Source: Deltaproteobacteria bacterium (GTDB taxonomy: Bacteria; Myxococcota_A; UBA9160; SZUA-336). Taken from it: 64,000 nt of DNA. Shown one piece after another: positions 15,605 through 24,463 of this stretch. A program made the translations under genes and the position numbers. The stretch spans positions 62,001-126,000 of the forward strand of contig JAJDAJ010000104.1 in NCBI GenBank assembly GCA_029261925.1, written 5' to 3'. Positions within the stretch are counted from its first letter, which is position 1. The number at the start of each line of letters is the position of its first letter. Below the pieces are notes generated by a model. That model was not told the DNA's origin. It made no database searches and was given only the letters and a program-made list of their open reading frames with translations.

Positions 15605-17788
15605 ATGCTCCGGCCCCTGCTCCTGAGCGCGCTGCTGACGGGCCTGCTGCTGGCGGCGTACCTGGCCGCGGCGGCGCTGGGCTGGGCCGGCCGGGCGGAG
15701 GCACCCGGTGAGATCGTCGGCGCAGCCCTCGAGCCTCGGCGCGTCGAGGATCGCGCGCGGCAGTACGCACCCCGCGGCGCGCCGGATAGCGCGCAGGTCC
15801 TGTTCGGCGACCTGCACGTGCACACCACGTTCTCCGCCGACGCGTTCACCATGAGCCTGCCGCTCTTCGGCGGCGAGGGCGCGCGGCCCCCTGCCGACGC
15901 CTGCGACTTCGCGCGCTACTGCTCGCAGCTCGACTTCTGGTCGATCAACGACCACGCGGAGGACCTCACGCCGCGCTACTGGCGCGACACCGTGGACTCC
16001 ATCCGTCAGTGCGACGCCGTGGCCTCGCGCGAGGGCGGTCCTGACACGGTACCGCTGCTCGGCTGGGAGTGGACGAACGTGGGCTGGGTGCCCGAGACGC
16101 ACTGGGGCCACAAGAACGTGGTGCTCGGCGACCTGGACGACCCGCCCACGCGCCCGATCGCGGCGGTCCGCGAGGTCCCCCGCGGTGCGCCCGGCCCCTG
16201 GATCGCCGGACCGCTGGCCCTGGAGGCACTCGAGCGGCGTCCGCTCGACTGGGCGCGCGCGGTGCGCGAGCGCGCCGCCGTGCCCGACTGCGCAGCGGGT
16301 ACGCCGCACGACGACCCGGAAGCGGCGTGTCGCGAGCGGGCGCCGACGCCGCGCGAGCTGTACGCGCGCCTCGACGCCTGGGGCCTCGACGCGCTGGTGA
16401 TCCCGCACGGAACCGCCTGGGGCTGGACGGCACCGCCGGGCTCGGACTGGGCCTTCCAGCTGCCCCAGCACGATCCACTGCGCGAGCGGCTGATCGAGGT
16501 GTACTCGGGGCACGGCAGCTCGGAGGTCCACCTGCGCGGGCGAGCCGTGCGGCGCGACCCGCGCGGCGGCGATCCACTCTGCCCGTCCCCGACCGCAGAC
16601 TACACGCCGTCGTGTCACCAGGCGGGCGAGATCGTCCGCACCCGCTGCGAGGGCGCCGGCCTCGATCCGGGCATCTGCGCGCGCCGGGCCGCGGAGGCCC
16701 GGCGCCTGCACGCGGCCGCGGGGCGCGGCGGGCACCACACGCTTCCGGACGCCACGGTCGACGAGTGGGGCGACGCCGGCCAGTGCCGCGACTGCTTCCT
16801 CCCGGCGTTCGACTACCGGCCCGCCATGTCGGCGCAGTACGCGCTGGCGCGCGCCTTCGACGCCGACGGCCGGCGCGTGGGCGCGGCCCGGATGGGCTGG
16901 ATCGGATCCAGCGACAGCCACGCAGCGCGGCCGGGAACCGGCTACAAGGAGGAGGCGCGCGCCGCGATGACCGAGGGCGGGCGAAAGCGAGGCCGCTCAC
17001 GCCTGCTGCGCCTGCTGGCCCGCGACCGCCCGGACGAGCTCCTGCTCGAGGCGCGGCCCGTCGATCCCCGTGCCGGCGGTCCGCCGGAGTCCGAGCGCAT
17101 GGCGTCCTTCTGGTACACGGGCGGCCTGGTCGCGGTCCACGCGCGCGGGCGCGACCGCGCGGCCATCTTCGACGCCCTGCGGCGGCGCGAGGTCTACGGC
17201 ACCAGCGGGCCACGGATCCTGCTCTGGTTCGATCTGGTCGACGGCGCGGGCGAGCGCCTGGCGCCCATGGGCTCCGAGCATGCGCTCGACGGATCCCCGG
17301 TCTTTCGCGTGCGCGCCCTGGGCTCGCTCGCGCAGCGCCCGGGCTGCCCGGAGTGGGTCGCCGACGGGCTCGGCGACGAGCGGGTCACCAGCCTCTGTGC
17401 CGGGACCTGCTACCACCCCTCGGACCGCCGCCGCCCCCTGGACCGCATCGAGATCGTGCGGGTGCGCGCACAGCGGCGCCCTGACGAGCCGATCGCCGGG
17501 CTGATCGACGACCCCTGGCTGAGCTTCGCCTGCCCGCCCCGCGGCAGCGGCTGCGACATCACCTTCGGCGACCCGGACTTCGCGGCCGCCCCGCGCTCCA
17601 CAGCGTACTACGTGCGCGCGCTCGAGGTGCCGTCCCCGGCCATCAACGGCGACACGCTCGGCTGCGAGCGCGACGCCGCGGGAAGCTGCACGCGCGTGCG
17701 CGCCTGCGGTCGCGGCACCGGCACTTGCCTGGCACCGGTGCAGGAGCGCGCCTGGTCGTCGCCGATCTGGGTCGATCCGGCGCCCTGA
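15605..17788 (+). CDS. DUF3604 domain protein, PHP-like metal-dependent, membrane-anchored
   Basis: A 727-residue protein with an uncleaved or cleaved N-terminal hydrophobic helix (about 5-27), placing the rest in the periplasm. The body is DUF3604: GDLHVHT at 68-74, SINDHAED at 113-120 and IGSSDSHAA near 435, the metal-binding motifs that relate it to the PHP phosphoesterase fold. A large number of cysteines suggests disulfides, in keeping with export. The family is common in marine Proteobacteria and Myxococcota but has no settled function. A phosphoesterase or hydrolase activity is likely. It starts 13 nt after the exonuclease. Confidence 0.85.
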   Translation: MLRPLLLSALLTGLLLAAYLAAAALGWAGRAEAPGEIVGAALEPRRVEDRARQYAPRGAPDSAQVLFGDLHVHTTFSADAFTMSLPLFGGEGARPPADACDFARYCSQLDFWSINDHAEDLTPRYWRDTVDSIRQCDAVASREGGPDTVPLLGWEWTNVGWVPETHWGHKNVVLGDLDDPPTRPIAAVREVPRGAPGPWIAGPLALEALERRPLDWARAVRERAAVPDCAAGTPHDDPEAACRERAPTPRELYARLDAWGLDALVIPHGTAWGWTAPPGSDWAFQLPQHDPLRERLIEVYSGHGSSEVHLRGRAVRRDPRGGDPLCPSPTADYTPSCHQAGEIVRTRCEGAGLDPGICARRAAEARRLHAAAGRGGHHTLPDATVDEWGDAGQCRDCFLPAFDYRPAMSAQYALARAFDADGRRVGAARMGWIGSSDSHAARPGTGYKEEARAAMTEGGRKRGRSRLLRLLARDRPDELLLEARPVDPRAGGPPESERMASFWYTGGLVAVHARGRDRAAIFDALRRREVYGTSGPRILLWFDLVDGAGERLAPMGSEHALDGSPVFRVRALGSLAQRPGCPEWVADGLGDERVTSLCAGTCYHPSDRRRPLDRIEIVRVRAQRRPDEPIAGLIDDPWLSFACPPRGSGCDITFGDPDFAAAPRSTAYYVRALEVPSPAINGDTLGCERDAAGSCTRVRACGRGTGTCLAPVQERAWSSPIWVDPAP

Positions 17789-17797
17789 GGCCCCGGA

Positions 17798-19933
17798 TCA
17801 GGGGGCAGGAGGCGCAGCCGGCAGCGGCAGGGTGCATCCCGGCCACCAGCACGTGTTCCCCGGAGCGACGGCCCAGTCCAGGATCCCGGCCTCCTTGGGC
17901 CAGTCGCCCGTGGGCCCGAACCAGCTACCCCGCGCGCCGAAGAGGCTGCCCGGATAGTGCGTGTGTGCATTGAAGAAGATGTACTGGCGAACGTCGTCCG
18001 ACGCCGAGTGCGCCTTCCAGTCGGTGAGCGCGTTCATGTACACGTCCCGGATGCACGGATCGATCGCGACCGCCTGGCACAGCGGCTCGCTCGCCTCGGC
18101 CTGGTGCGAGCCACCCTCGTAGGTGATGAGCGGCCAGTCGAGACCGCGGGCCGCGAGAGCATTGAGCTGGTTGCGGATGAAGGCACGGGAGCCCGAGCCC
18201 AGCGTGTACTCCAGCGAGACGTCCGTTTCCATCAGATCGCACAGCTCGGAGACGCTGGTGGCGGCAGTGCAATCGTCGCGATCGCCGAAGTACGGTGCGA
18301 TCGCGACCATGTCGATCTCCGATCCCGTGTGGCAGTTCCCGCCGGGCGAGGTGAGCCAGCGACTGCAGTCCAGCGCGCGCCCGAGCTTCGCGGCATCCGA
18401 GGCCTGGCGCCCGAGCACGCAGACGAGCCGGTCGCCCATGCCGGTCTCCTCGAATGCAGCCCGCGCCAGCTCACAGATCTCGAAGGTCCGCTTGCCCACG
18501 AAGCTGTCCGAGCAGACCACGCGGCTCGATGTCAGGCAGTCCGTGCCGTCGAACTCGCTGTCCGGGAGGGCCTCGGCCGCCTCGTACGAGTAGTGGTGCT
18601 GGTCAAAGATTCCGTTCCAGACCTCGTTGGAGTACTCCATGTAGACGGGCAGGTGCGGCGCGACCTGATCGCGGAACAGCCGCGCCATCTCGACCACGTT
18701 CGCGTCCGTCGCCTGGTGCGGAATGTTGACGTAGCACTCCGCGTTCAGCGTGTTGCAGAGGCGGGCGACCACGTTCAGCGGGACGTTCCCCGGCGTGTTC
18801 CCTCCCGACGGCCTCGGCTGGTGGACCCCGTAGCCCCAGCTGAAGTAGCCCTCGGTCATCCAGTGGGCGAAGTCGACGACCCGCGAGTGATTGGTGTGCG
18901 TGAAGTCCATCATTCGAAGCGTGCGGTATCGCTGCAGCCGGCTGAGCCACAGCGGGTGGAAGACGGCGCCCCCGAGCTCGCTCGCATCCTCCAGGTCGAT
19001 GCAGTGCGGGCGCTCCGCACCGCAGGGTGCTGCGTCCCTGCACTGGCCGCCGGAGCAGCGCGCCGTGGAGCAGTAGGACCAGGGCTCGAGGTCATAGGGG
19101 GCCGTGTCACTCGCCGCGCACACTCCACCCGGCGGGTACACGCGCAGGTCCCGGGGGGGGTTCGCCGGATCCAGGTCCGTGATCGCCAGGTAGATGCTGC
19201 CCCCGGTCGTTCCGACGTCGAACGTCCCTCTCTGGCCATTGACCGACAGCCCCGAGCCGGCTCCGCCGGTCAGGAACGCACCGTCGCCGTCGAAGCGGAG
19301 CACCCACTGCCCGAGCGGCCACCCGGCGCTCTCGTAGCCGTTCCCGAACATCCGCGTGTGGATGCAGGTGCGGTTCCCCAGCTCCAGGGGATAGCCGTCG
19401 CCGTCGAGGGCCCCGGTGTACGTCTGGTTCGAGGTCAGGCAGCCGCTCCCGCCCGGCGACTCCCGCCAGCTCTCCGCCAGCTTGAGCGCGTTGGTCCAGG
19501 GCAGAGCGGTCTCGAAGAAGCGATTGCGCTGGAGGTTGATGCCGACCGCGCTGTCCTGGTTCGCCGTGTTGACGGCGTTGACCGGGGCCGGGCCGAGGCA
19601 GACCTCGAGGCGGGGAGGCGGCAAGGTGGCGATCGACCGGGCCAGGACGACGAAGTCCACGATGTCGCAGTCGTCCACGAGACCGTCGAGATCGCCGTCA
19701 GCGGCGCTCGCGACGCCCCGGACGTTGCAGTTGCCCGGAATCGCCAGCGAGATCGCGCCGGCGAGCGCATCGCGGACGTCACCGATGTCGAGCACATCGA
19801 CGATGTCGTCGCCGTTGACGTCGCCGCACGCCGCGCCAGCGACCCGGGGCCAGGAGAGGAGGACCGAGCAGAGGACCACGGCGAGCGCGCCGGACGCGCG
19901 CCCCCCCCTCCAAGCGGCCGTCATTCCCCTCAC
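17798..19933 (-). CDS. Secreted glycoside hydrolase-like protein with dockerin-type EF-hands
   Basis: Exported 711-residue protein. After a long basic signal peptide (about 1-35) come two dockerin-like calcium loops (DVNGDDIVDVLDI and DGDLDGLVDDCDI, about 38-85). A large domain then follows that is paralogous to the protein at 22584. The domain has YSNEVWN and LITYEGGSH, the Asn-Glu and late Glu of a clan GH-A retaining hydrolase, and many paired cysteines. The C-terminus ends PAAPPAP. Start: GTG 19933, placed 7 nt after a TAGCTT box, may be leaderless; ATG at 19924 is the alternative. It converges with the DUF3604 gene and follows the beta-helix gene. Polysaccharide is the likely substrate, but none is identified. 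Confidence 0.72.
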   Translation of the reverse strand: MRGMTAAWRGGRASGALAVVLCSVLLSWPRVAGAACGDVNGDDIVDVLDIGDVRDALAGAISLAIPGNCNVRGVASAADGDLDGLVDDCDIVDFVVLARSIATLPPPRLEVCLGPAPVNAVNTANQDSAVGINLQRNRFFETALPWTNALKLAESWRESPGGSGCLTSNQTYTGALDGDGYPLELGNRTCIHTRMFGNGYESAGWPLGQWVLRFDGDGAFLTGGAGSGLSVNGQRGTFDVGTTGGSIYLAITDLDPANPPRDLRVYPPGGVCAASDTAPYDLEPWSYCSTARCSGGQCRDAAPCGAERPHCIDLEDASELGGAVFHPLWLSRLQRYRTLRMMDFTHTNHSRVVDFAHWMTEGYFSWGYGVHQPRPSGGNTPGNVPLNVVARLCNTLNAECYVNIPHQATDANVVEMARLFRDQVAPHLPVYMEYSNEVWNGIFDQHHYSYEAAEALPDSEFDGTDCLTSSRVVCSDSFVGKRTFEICELARAAFEETGMGDRLVCVLGRQASDAAKLGRALDCSRWLTSPGGNCHTGSEIDMVAIAPYFGDRDDCTAATSVSELCDLMETDVSLEYTLGSGSRAFIRNQLNALAARGLDWPLITYEGGSHQAEASEPLCQAVAIDPCIRDVYMNALTDWKAHSASDDVRQYIFFNAHTHYPGSLFGARGSWFGPTGDWPKEAGILDWAVAPGNTCWWPGCTLPLPAAPPAP

Positions 19934-19939
19934 GAGCTC

Positions 19940-19945
19940 AAGCTA
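19940..19945 (-). promoter_or_regulatory. -10-like element TAGCTT of secreted protein gene
   Basis: TAGCTT on the minus strand ends 7 nt from GTG 19933, the distance expected for a leaderless transcript. No -35 consensus is seen. Confidence 0.35.
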
Positions 19946-20068
19946 GCATTCTCGCTGCACGCATCGAGAGCCTGCAGCGCGGAGCCTCACCGCGCCGAGA
20001 ACGACCCGTGCCATCCGGCATCAGGGAAGCGGGCAGCTCCGGCTGCGGCCCCACCGTCCGGAGGCTCG

Positions 20069-22045
20069 TCAGGGCAGCATCAGCGGCGCCGCGGGCGCTT
20101 GCGCTGCGGGCGGTGGCGGGTCGACAGGGGGCGGAGCGGAAGGGGGCGGCGGCGGCGGGATCTCGCCCTCCTGACCGTCCGCTTCCCAGGCTCCGATGTC
20201 GAAGCGAGCGACACCGTCGTCGTCACCGTCCAGGGGAACGACCCTGCCGGTCACGTTGATCGGGATCGCCGGCACGGTGTCGCCGCCATCCAGCATCGGA
20301 CCACCCGCCCTCGGCGCGAAGTGGCTCAGCTGCGAAGGTGCGCTCGAGATGTATGGAGTGGTCCTGGTCGCGAAGTTGCACGAGCCGCAGGTGGCGGTGC
20401 GGACTCCGCCGTCGAGCAGCACCACCGAGTTGCCATCGGGATCGTAGAGGACGTTGTTTCTGACCCTCGCGTCGCTGCTGTCACTCGTCAGCTCCACACA
20501 CCTGCTGTCGCCGGGCCCGGACGGGCGGTAGCAGGAGTTGTTGTAGACCCGGATGTGGCGCGTGGGAACGGTCGGAGGGAGCGGCGCACGGTTCCAGACG
20601 CGAATTCCGTCGCTGTCTGCGCTGAGCTCGAGGATGTTGTTTCGCACGGCTCCCTCGTCGCCCTCCACCTGCATCGACTTTCCGTTGCCCCTCTCGTTGA
20701 AGCGCCTCGTGAAGTAGTTGCGCTCCACGATGAAGCGGCGCTGCCCCTCGTCGATCTTCTCGGGCTGGCTGTCGGTACGCCCGACGTCGAGGTCCCATGC
20801 GTTGTTCTTGCATGCAGAGAAGTAGTTGTCGATGGTGATGTGCTCACGGGAAACGCCAGCCGGGTAGTAGTCGTTGGCGAGCCCCGAGACGAGCTTCATC
20901 ACGTGCCGGATGGTTCCGCAGCCGATCCGCCCGCCCGTGTTGTTGAGCAAGCCGAGCGAGTTGTGCGCGTAGACGACACCGTGGGAGAACTTCGCGCGGA
21001 GAATGTGCTCCCCGCGGCCATTGTCGCCATCGAACTTGTCGCCCAGACGGTTCCCCATGAACAGGCTCTTCTCCCACATCAGGAAGGCATCGAGCCCGCC
21101 CAGACCGGGCCCGTCGAGCATCGATGAATCGACGATCGCGATCTCGGTGGGAACATTCACCCCGGGCTCGTACGCCTGGGCCTGGCCGTGGATGAATACC
21201 TGGGTGTCGAAGCGAGAGATGTCCACTCGCAGCGCGAGCACCTGGCGCATGTGCGACGGCCCGGGACCGATGTTCAGGGCCACGCCTGCCTCGGTGTTCG
21301 CTCCGACGAGCTGGAGGTCGACGATCCGGGTATCCTCGCTGTCGTCGAACTGGAAGATTCCCGCGCCGGGGGGCGCGTTGACGCGGGGCTTCGGACCGGA
21401 GCCGTAGGCGCCGATCAGCGTCGGTCCGTGGCTCCGCATCCGGATCGGAGACCCCCGGCTGAACGAATCACCGCGCCTGAACAGGCAGCGCATCGAGCTG
21501 TCGTCACAGCCGTGGGTCGAGATCGCGGCCGAGAAGTCGCTCATGTTGGCAACCCGCGCTCCCGACGGGCATCCCCCGGATCCAGCAGACGGAGTGGAGC
21601 CATTGGCAATGCACACGGTGCGATTGCCGGACCAGACCTGACCCGGATCCTGGATCGTGACATCGAGCGACGCGGTCGACGTGGAGGTCCCGTCGCTGAC
21701 GGTCACCGTGGCCCGGTAGGTCCCCGGGACGTCGTACACGTGTCCGGCGATGAACCCGGTGTCGAAGTTCTTCGAGTGGGGGACCGAGGATACCTCGGCG
21801 CGCGCCCCCTGGTCCCAGACTCCCGAGCCGGGATCGCCGAAGTCCCAGGTATAGATCAGATCCAGCAGATTGTCGGCGAGATCCCCGCTGTCGGCATCGG
21901 TGGTGGCCCGCGCATCGAAGAAGATGGCGCAGGGGGCAGCGCAGGTGGTGCGTGGAGCGGTCAGTCTCGCCACCGGAGAGGCGGCGAGCAGCGTCGCTGG
22001 CGGCATCGTGAGCGCCGCAAGCACGATCCAGTGCATCTTGGACAT
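20069..22045 (-). CDS. Secreted PKD-domain / parallel beta-helix protein
   Basis: Exported 658-residue protein starting with a signal peptide (MSKMHWIVLAALTMPPATLLAA). Residues about 25-135 form a PKD-like domain (LIYTWDFGDP... YDVPGTYRATVTVSDG). The central 200-590 region has right-handed beta-helix character with repeated N-N and D-D stretches, as in pectate-lyase-like polysaccharide-active proteins. A proline-rich linker leads to the C-terminus PAAPLMLP. AGGAGGAG lies 9 nt before the ATG. A TATCCTGC box (22188-22195) would leave a leader of about 138 nt. It is divergent from one GH-like paralog and upstream of the other. Confidence 0.7.
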   Translation of the reverse strand: MSKMHWIVLAALTMPPATLLAASPVARLTAPRTTCAAPCAIFFDARATTDADSGDLADNLLDLIYTWDFGDPGSGVWDQGARAEVSSVPHSKNFDTGFIAGHVYDVPGTYRATVTVSDGTSTSTASLDVTIQDPGQVWSGNRTVCIANGSTPSAGSGGCPSGARVANMSDFSAAISTHGCDDSSMRCLFRRGDSFSRGSPIRMRSHGPTLIGAYGSGPKPRVNAPPGAGIFQFDDSEDTRIVDLQLVGANTEAGVALNIGPGPSHMRQVLALRVDISRFDTQVFIHGQAQAYEPGVNVPTEIAIVDSSMLDGPGLGGLDAFLMWEKSLFMGNRLGDKFDGDNGRGEHILRAKFSHGVVYAHNSLGLLNNTGGRIGCGTIRHVMKLVSGLANDYYPAGVSREHITIDNYFSACKNNAWDLDVGRTDSQPEKIDEGQRRFIVERNYFTRRFNERGNGKSMQVEGDEGAVRNNILELSADSDGIRVWNRAPLPPTVPTRHIRVYNNSCYRPSGPGDSRCVELTSDSSDARVRNNVLYDPDGNSVVLLDGGVRTATCGSCNFATRTTPYISSAPSQLSHFAPRAGGPMLDGGDTVPAIPINVTGRVVPLDGDDDGVARFDIGAWEADGQEGEIPPPPPPSAPPPVDPPPPAAQAPAAPLMLP

Positions 22046-22583
22046 GAGACCTAGCTCCTCCTGGCTGTTGCCAGCCGCCCGTACATGCGGCGCAGACGTG
22101 ACCCAGCATCGGGCGATGCACCCGCTGTCGATGTGATCCCGGGCACCACGAACCGAGATTTCCGCCGCCTCGGGCGGCAGATCAGCTGCAGGATAGCTCG
22201 ATCACGGTCCGGTGCAGCCGCCGCTCGGCCACCCGCGCACCCGTCGATACAGGACACGCATCTCGCGACGATTCCGGCCTCGACGGGCGAACTTGGCGCC
22301 CCCGATGCCGTTCCCGGCAGACGCATGGCTCCGGTGGCTCGACCCGCGGCAGGAGGGGCCCGCTGCGGGCGTCGGGCCCCCGCACAGAAGCCCGGCAGCG
22401 CCGCTACCGATGCGGAAGGGCCCACCGGCCGGCGCGAGCCGCGGGCCAGCAGGGGCGCCGGGGTGGGCCTCGCCTGGTGTCCAGGATCACGTACCAGCAG
22501 CAGGCTGGAGCCGACACTCGTAACGTGAATCTGGCGCGGATCGCAGCCGATCCAGCAGGCCACAGCATCGGGGACTCGAGACG
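22046..22583. other. 538-bp divergent intergenic region between secreted protein genes
   Basis: I see no gene of normal codon pattern in this stretch. It holds a TATCCTGC box for the leftward beta-helix gene (22188-22195) and a weaker TAACGT box (22521-22526) for the rightward gene. A small hairpin, CTGGC/GCCAG (22061-22065 with 22070-22074), abuts the leftward ribosome site. No riboswitch motif I know fits, so shared control of both secreted genes is only a possibility. Confidence 0.4.
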
Positions 22584-24446
22584 ATGATCGCGCGCATTCT
22601 GGTTCTCACGTTGACGCTTCTGGCCACTCCCGCCCCGGCACTCGCCGACGCGATCAACGTCGCGAACCAGGGCAGTGCAGTCGGCATCAACCTCTCCAGG
22701 AATCGAGTCTTCCAGTCGGCGCTGCCCTGGGTGAACGCGCTCAAGATGGCGGAGGCCTGGCGCGAGTCGCCCAGCGGCAGCGGGTGTCTCGGCTCGAACC
22801 GGGCGTACACGGGATCCCTGGATCCCGATGGCTACCCCCTGGAAATGGGCGATCGCAGCTGCATTCACACGCGCATGTTCGGCGGCCGCCACGAGGACTC
22901 CCTCTGGCCCGTCGGCGAGTGGGTACTGCGCCATTCAGGCAGCGCCAGCTTCCGGGTCGGCGGAGCCGCGACCGGGCTATCGGTCGAGGGGCAGCGCGGT
23001 ACGTTCCAGGTAGGTACGTCCAGCGGGGGACTCTATCTGATGATGGACGAGCTGGACCCCGCCGACCCACCTCGAGAACTTCGCCTGTACCCACCCGGTG
23101 GCGTCTGCGCCGCCAGCACGAGCGCTCCCTACGACTTCGAGCCGTGGTCCTACTGCTCCACCGAGCGCTGCGCGGGCGGGGCCTGCGAGGACGCACGCAG
23201 CTGCGGCGGGGAGCGCCCCAACTGCATCGATCTCGAGGAGGCCGCAGAGGAAGGCGGGCTGGTCTTTCATCCACTCTGGCTCAGCCGCCTTCGCCACTAC
23301 CGAACGCTCCGGATGATGGACTTCATGCACACGAATCACTCGCGGGTGGAGGACTTCTCGCACTGGATGACCGAGGACTACTTCAGCTGGGGATACGGCC
23401 TCCACCAGCCGCGCGACGGCGGCGGAAACACGCCGGGCAACGTCCCGCTGGAGATCGTGGCGAAGCTCTGCAACACCTTGAATGCCGAGTGCTACGTCAA
23501 CGTCCCGCACGGCGCGAGCGATGCGAACATCCGCGAGATGGCGCGCCTGTTCCGGGACGGGGTCGCCCCGCACCTGCCCGTCTACATGGAGTACTCGAAC
23601 GAGGTCTGGAACGGAATCTTTGGCCAGCATCGGTACTCCTACGAGGCGGCCGCGGCGCTCCCGGCCACCGAGTTCGATGGAGCTGATTGCCTCAACAGAC
23701 CCAGTGATTGCTCGGACAACTTCGTGGGCAAGCGCACGTTCGAGATGTGTCGCCTCGCCCAGACCGTCTTCGACGAGAACGGGATGGGAGACCGGCTCGT
23801 CTGCGTCCTGGGTCGCCAGGTGTCCGATCCCACGAAGCTGGAGCGATCCCTGGACTGCCCGCGCTGGACCGCGGCGCCCGGGGGCAACTGCTACGCGGAA
23901 TCCGACATCGACATGGTCGCCATCGCGCCGTACTTCGGCGATCGGGACGACTGCTCGACCGCGAGCAGCACCACCGAGCTCTGCGCCATGATGGAGTCCG
24001 ACATCGATCAGGAGTACTCGCTCGACTCTACGGACCGGCGGGCGTTCATCCGGAACCAGCTGGCCTCAATCCGGTCGCGGGGTCTCGACTGGCCGCTGAT
24101 CACCTACGAGGGCGGTTCGCACCAGGCGGATGCAGGCGCGCCCCAGTGCCAGGCGGCGGCTACGGATCCCTGCATTCGCGACGTCTACATGAAGGCACTC
24201 ACGGACTGGAAGGCCCACGCCGCGTCGAGCGCAGTGCATCAGTACATCTTCTTCGATGCCCACTCGACCTACTCGGGGAACCTGTTCGGAGCGCGAGGGA
24301 GCTGGTACGGGGAAACCTCCGCCTGGCCCAAGGAGGCCGGCATCCTGGACTGGTCGACGCTACCCGCGAACCAGTGCTGGTGGCCGGGCTGCCGGCTCGG
24401 GGTGCCCTCGCTCGAGCGGCCCGCGGCCCCGCTGCTCCTGCCCTAG
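22584..24446 (+). CDS. Secreted glycoside hydrolase-like protein (paralog without dockerin)
   Basis: Exported 620-residue protein with a 22-residue signal peptide (MIARILVLTLTLLATPAPALAD). Its body closely matches the protein at 17798-19933 throughout, so the two are paralogs. A Cys-rich beta-sandwich-like region (60-220) is followed by the catalytic-type domain: MEYSNEVWNG with E340 after an Asn, and ITYEGGSH with E509, the positions of acid/base and nucleophile in clan GH-A. The C-terminus ends ERPAAPLLLP. The dockerin-like repeat of its paralog is absent. Ribosome site is weak (GGGGAC). No characterised family is recognised with confidence. Confidence 0.72.
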   Translation: MIARILVLTLTLLATPAPALADAINVANQGSAVGINLSRNRVFQSALPWVNALKMAEAWRESPSGSGCLGSNRAYTGSLDPDGYPLEMGDRSCIHTRMFGGRHEDSLWPVGEWVLRHSGSASFRVGGAATGLSVEGQRGTFQVGTSSGGLYLMMDELDPADPPRELRLYPPGGVCAASTSAPYDFEPWSYCSTERCAGGACEDARSCGGERPNCIDLEEAAEEGGLVFHPLWLSRLRHYRTLRMMDFMHTNHSRVEDFSHWMTEDYFSWGYGLHQPRDGGGNTPGNVPLEIVAKLCNTLNAECYVNVPHGASDANIREMARLFRDGVAPHLPVYMEYSNEVWNGIFGQHRYSYEAAAALPATEFDGADCLNRPSDCSDNFVGKRTFEMCRLAQTVFDENGMGDRLVCVLGRQVSDPTKLERSLDCPRWTAAPGGNCYAESDIDMVAIAPYFGDRDDCSTASSTTELCAMMESDIDQEYSLDSTDRRAFIRNQLASIRSRGLDWPLITYEGGSHQADAGAPQCQAAATDPCIRDVYMKALTDWKAHAASSAVHQYIFFDAHSTYSGNLFGARGSWYGETSAWPKEAGILDWSTLPANQCWWPGCRLGVPSLERPAAPLLLP

Positions 24447-24463
24447 AGCCGGAACGGCGGGCC

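Noticed and set aside
22046..22583. 170-residue open frame 22051-22563 in the divergent gap
   Set aside because: No ribosome site, no family or fold pattern, high Arg/Ala/Pro composition of shadow frames; treated as non-coding.
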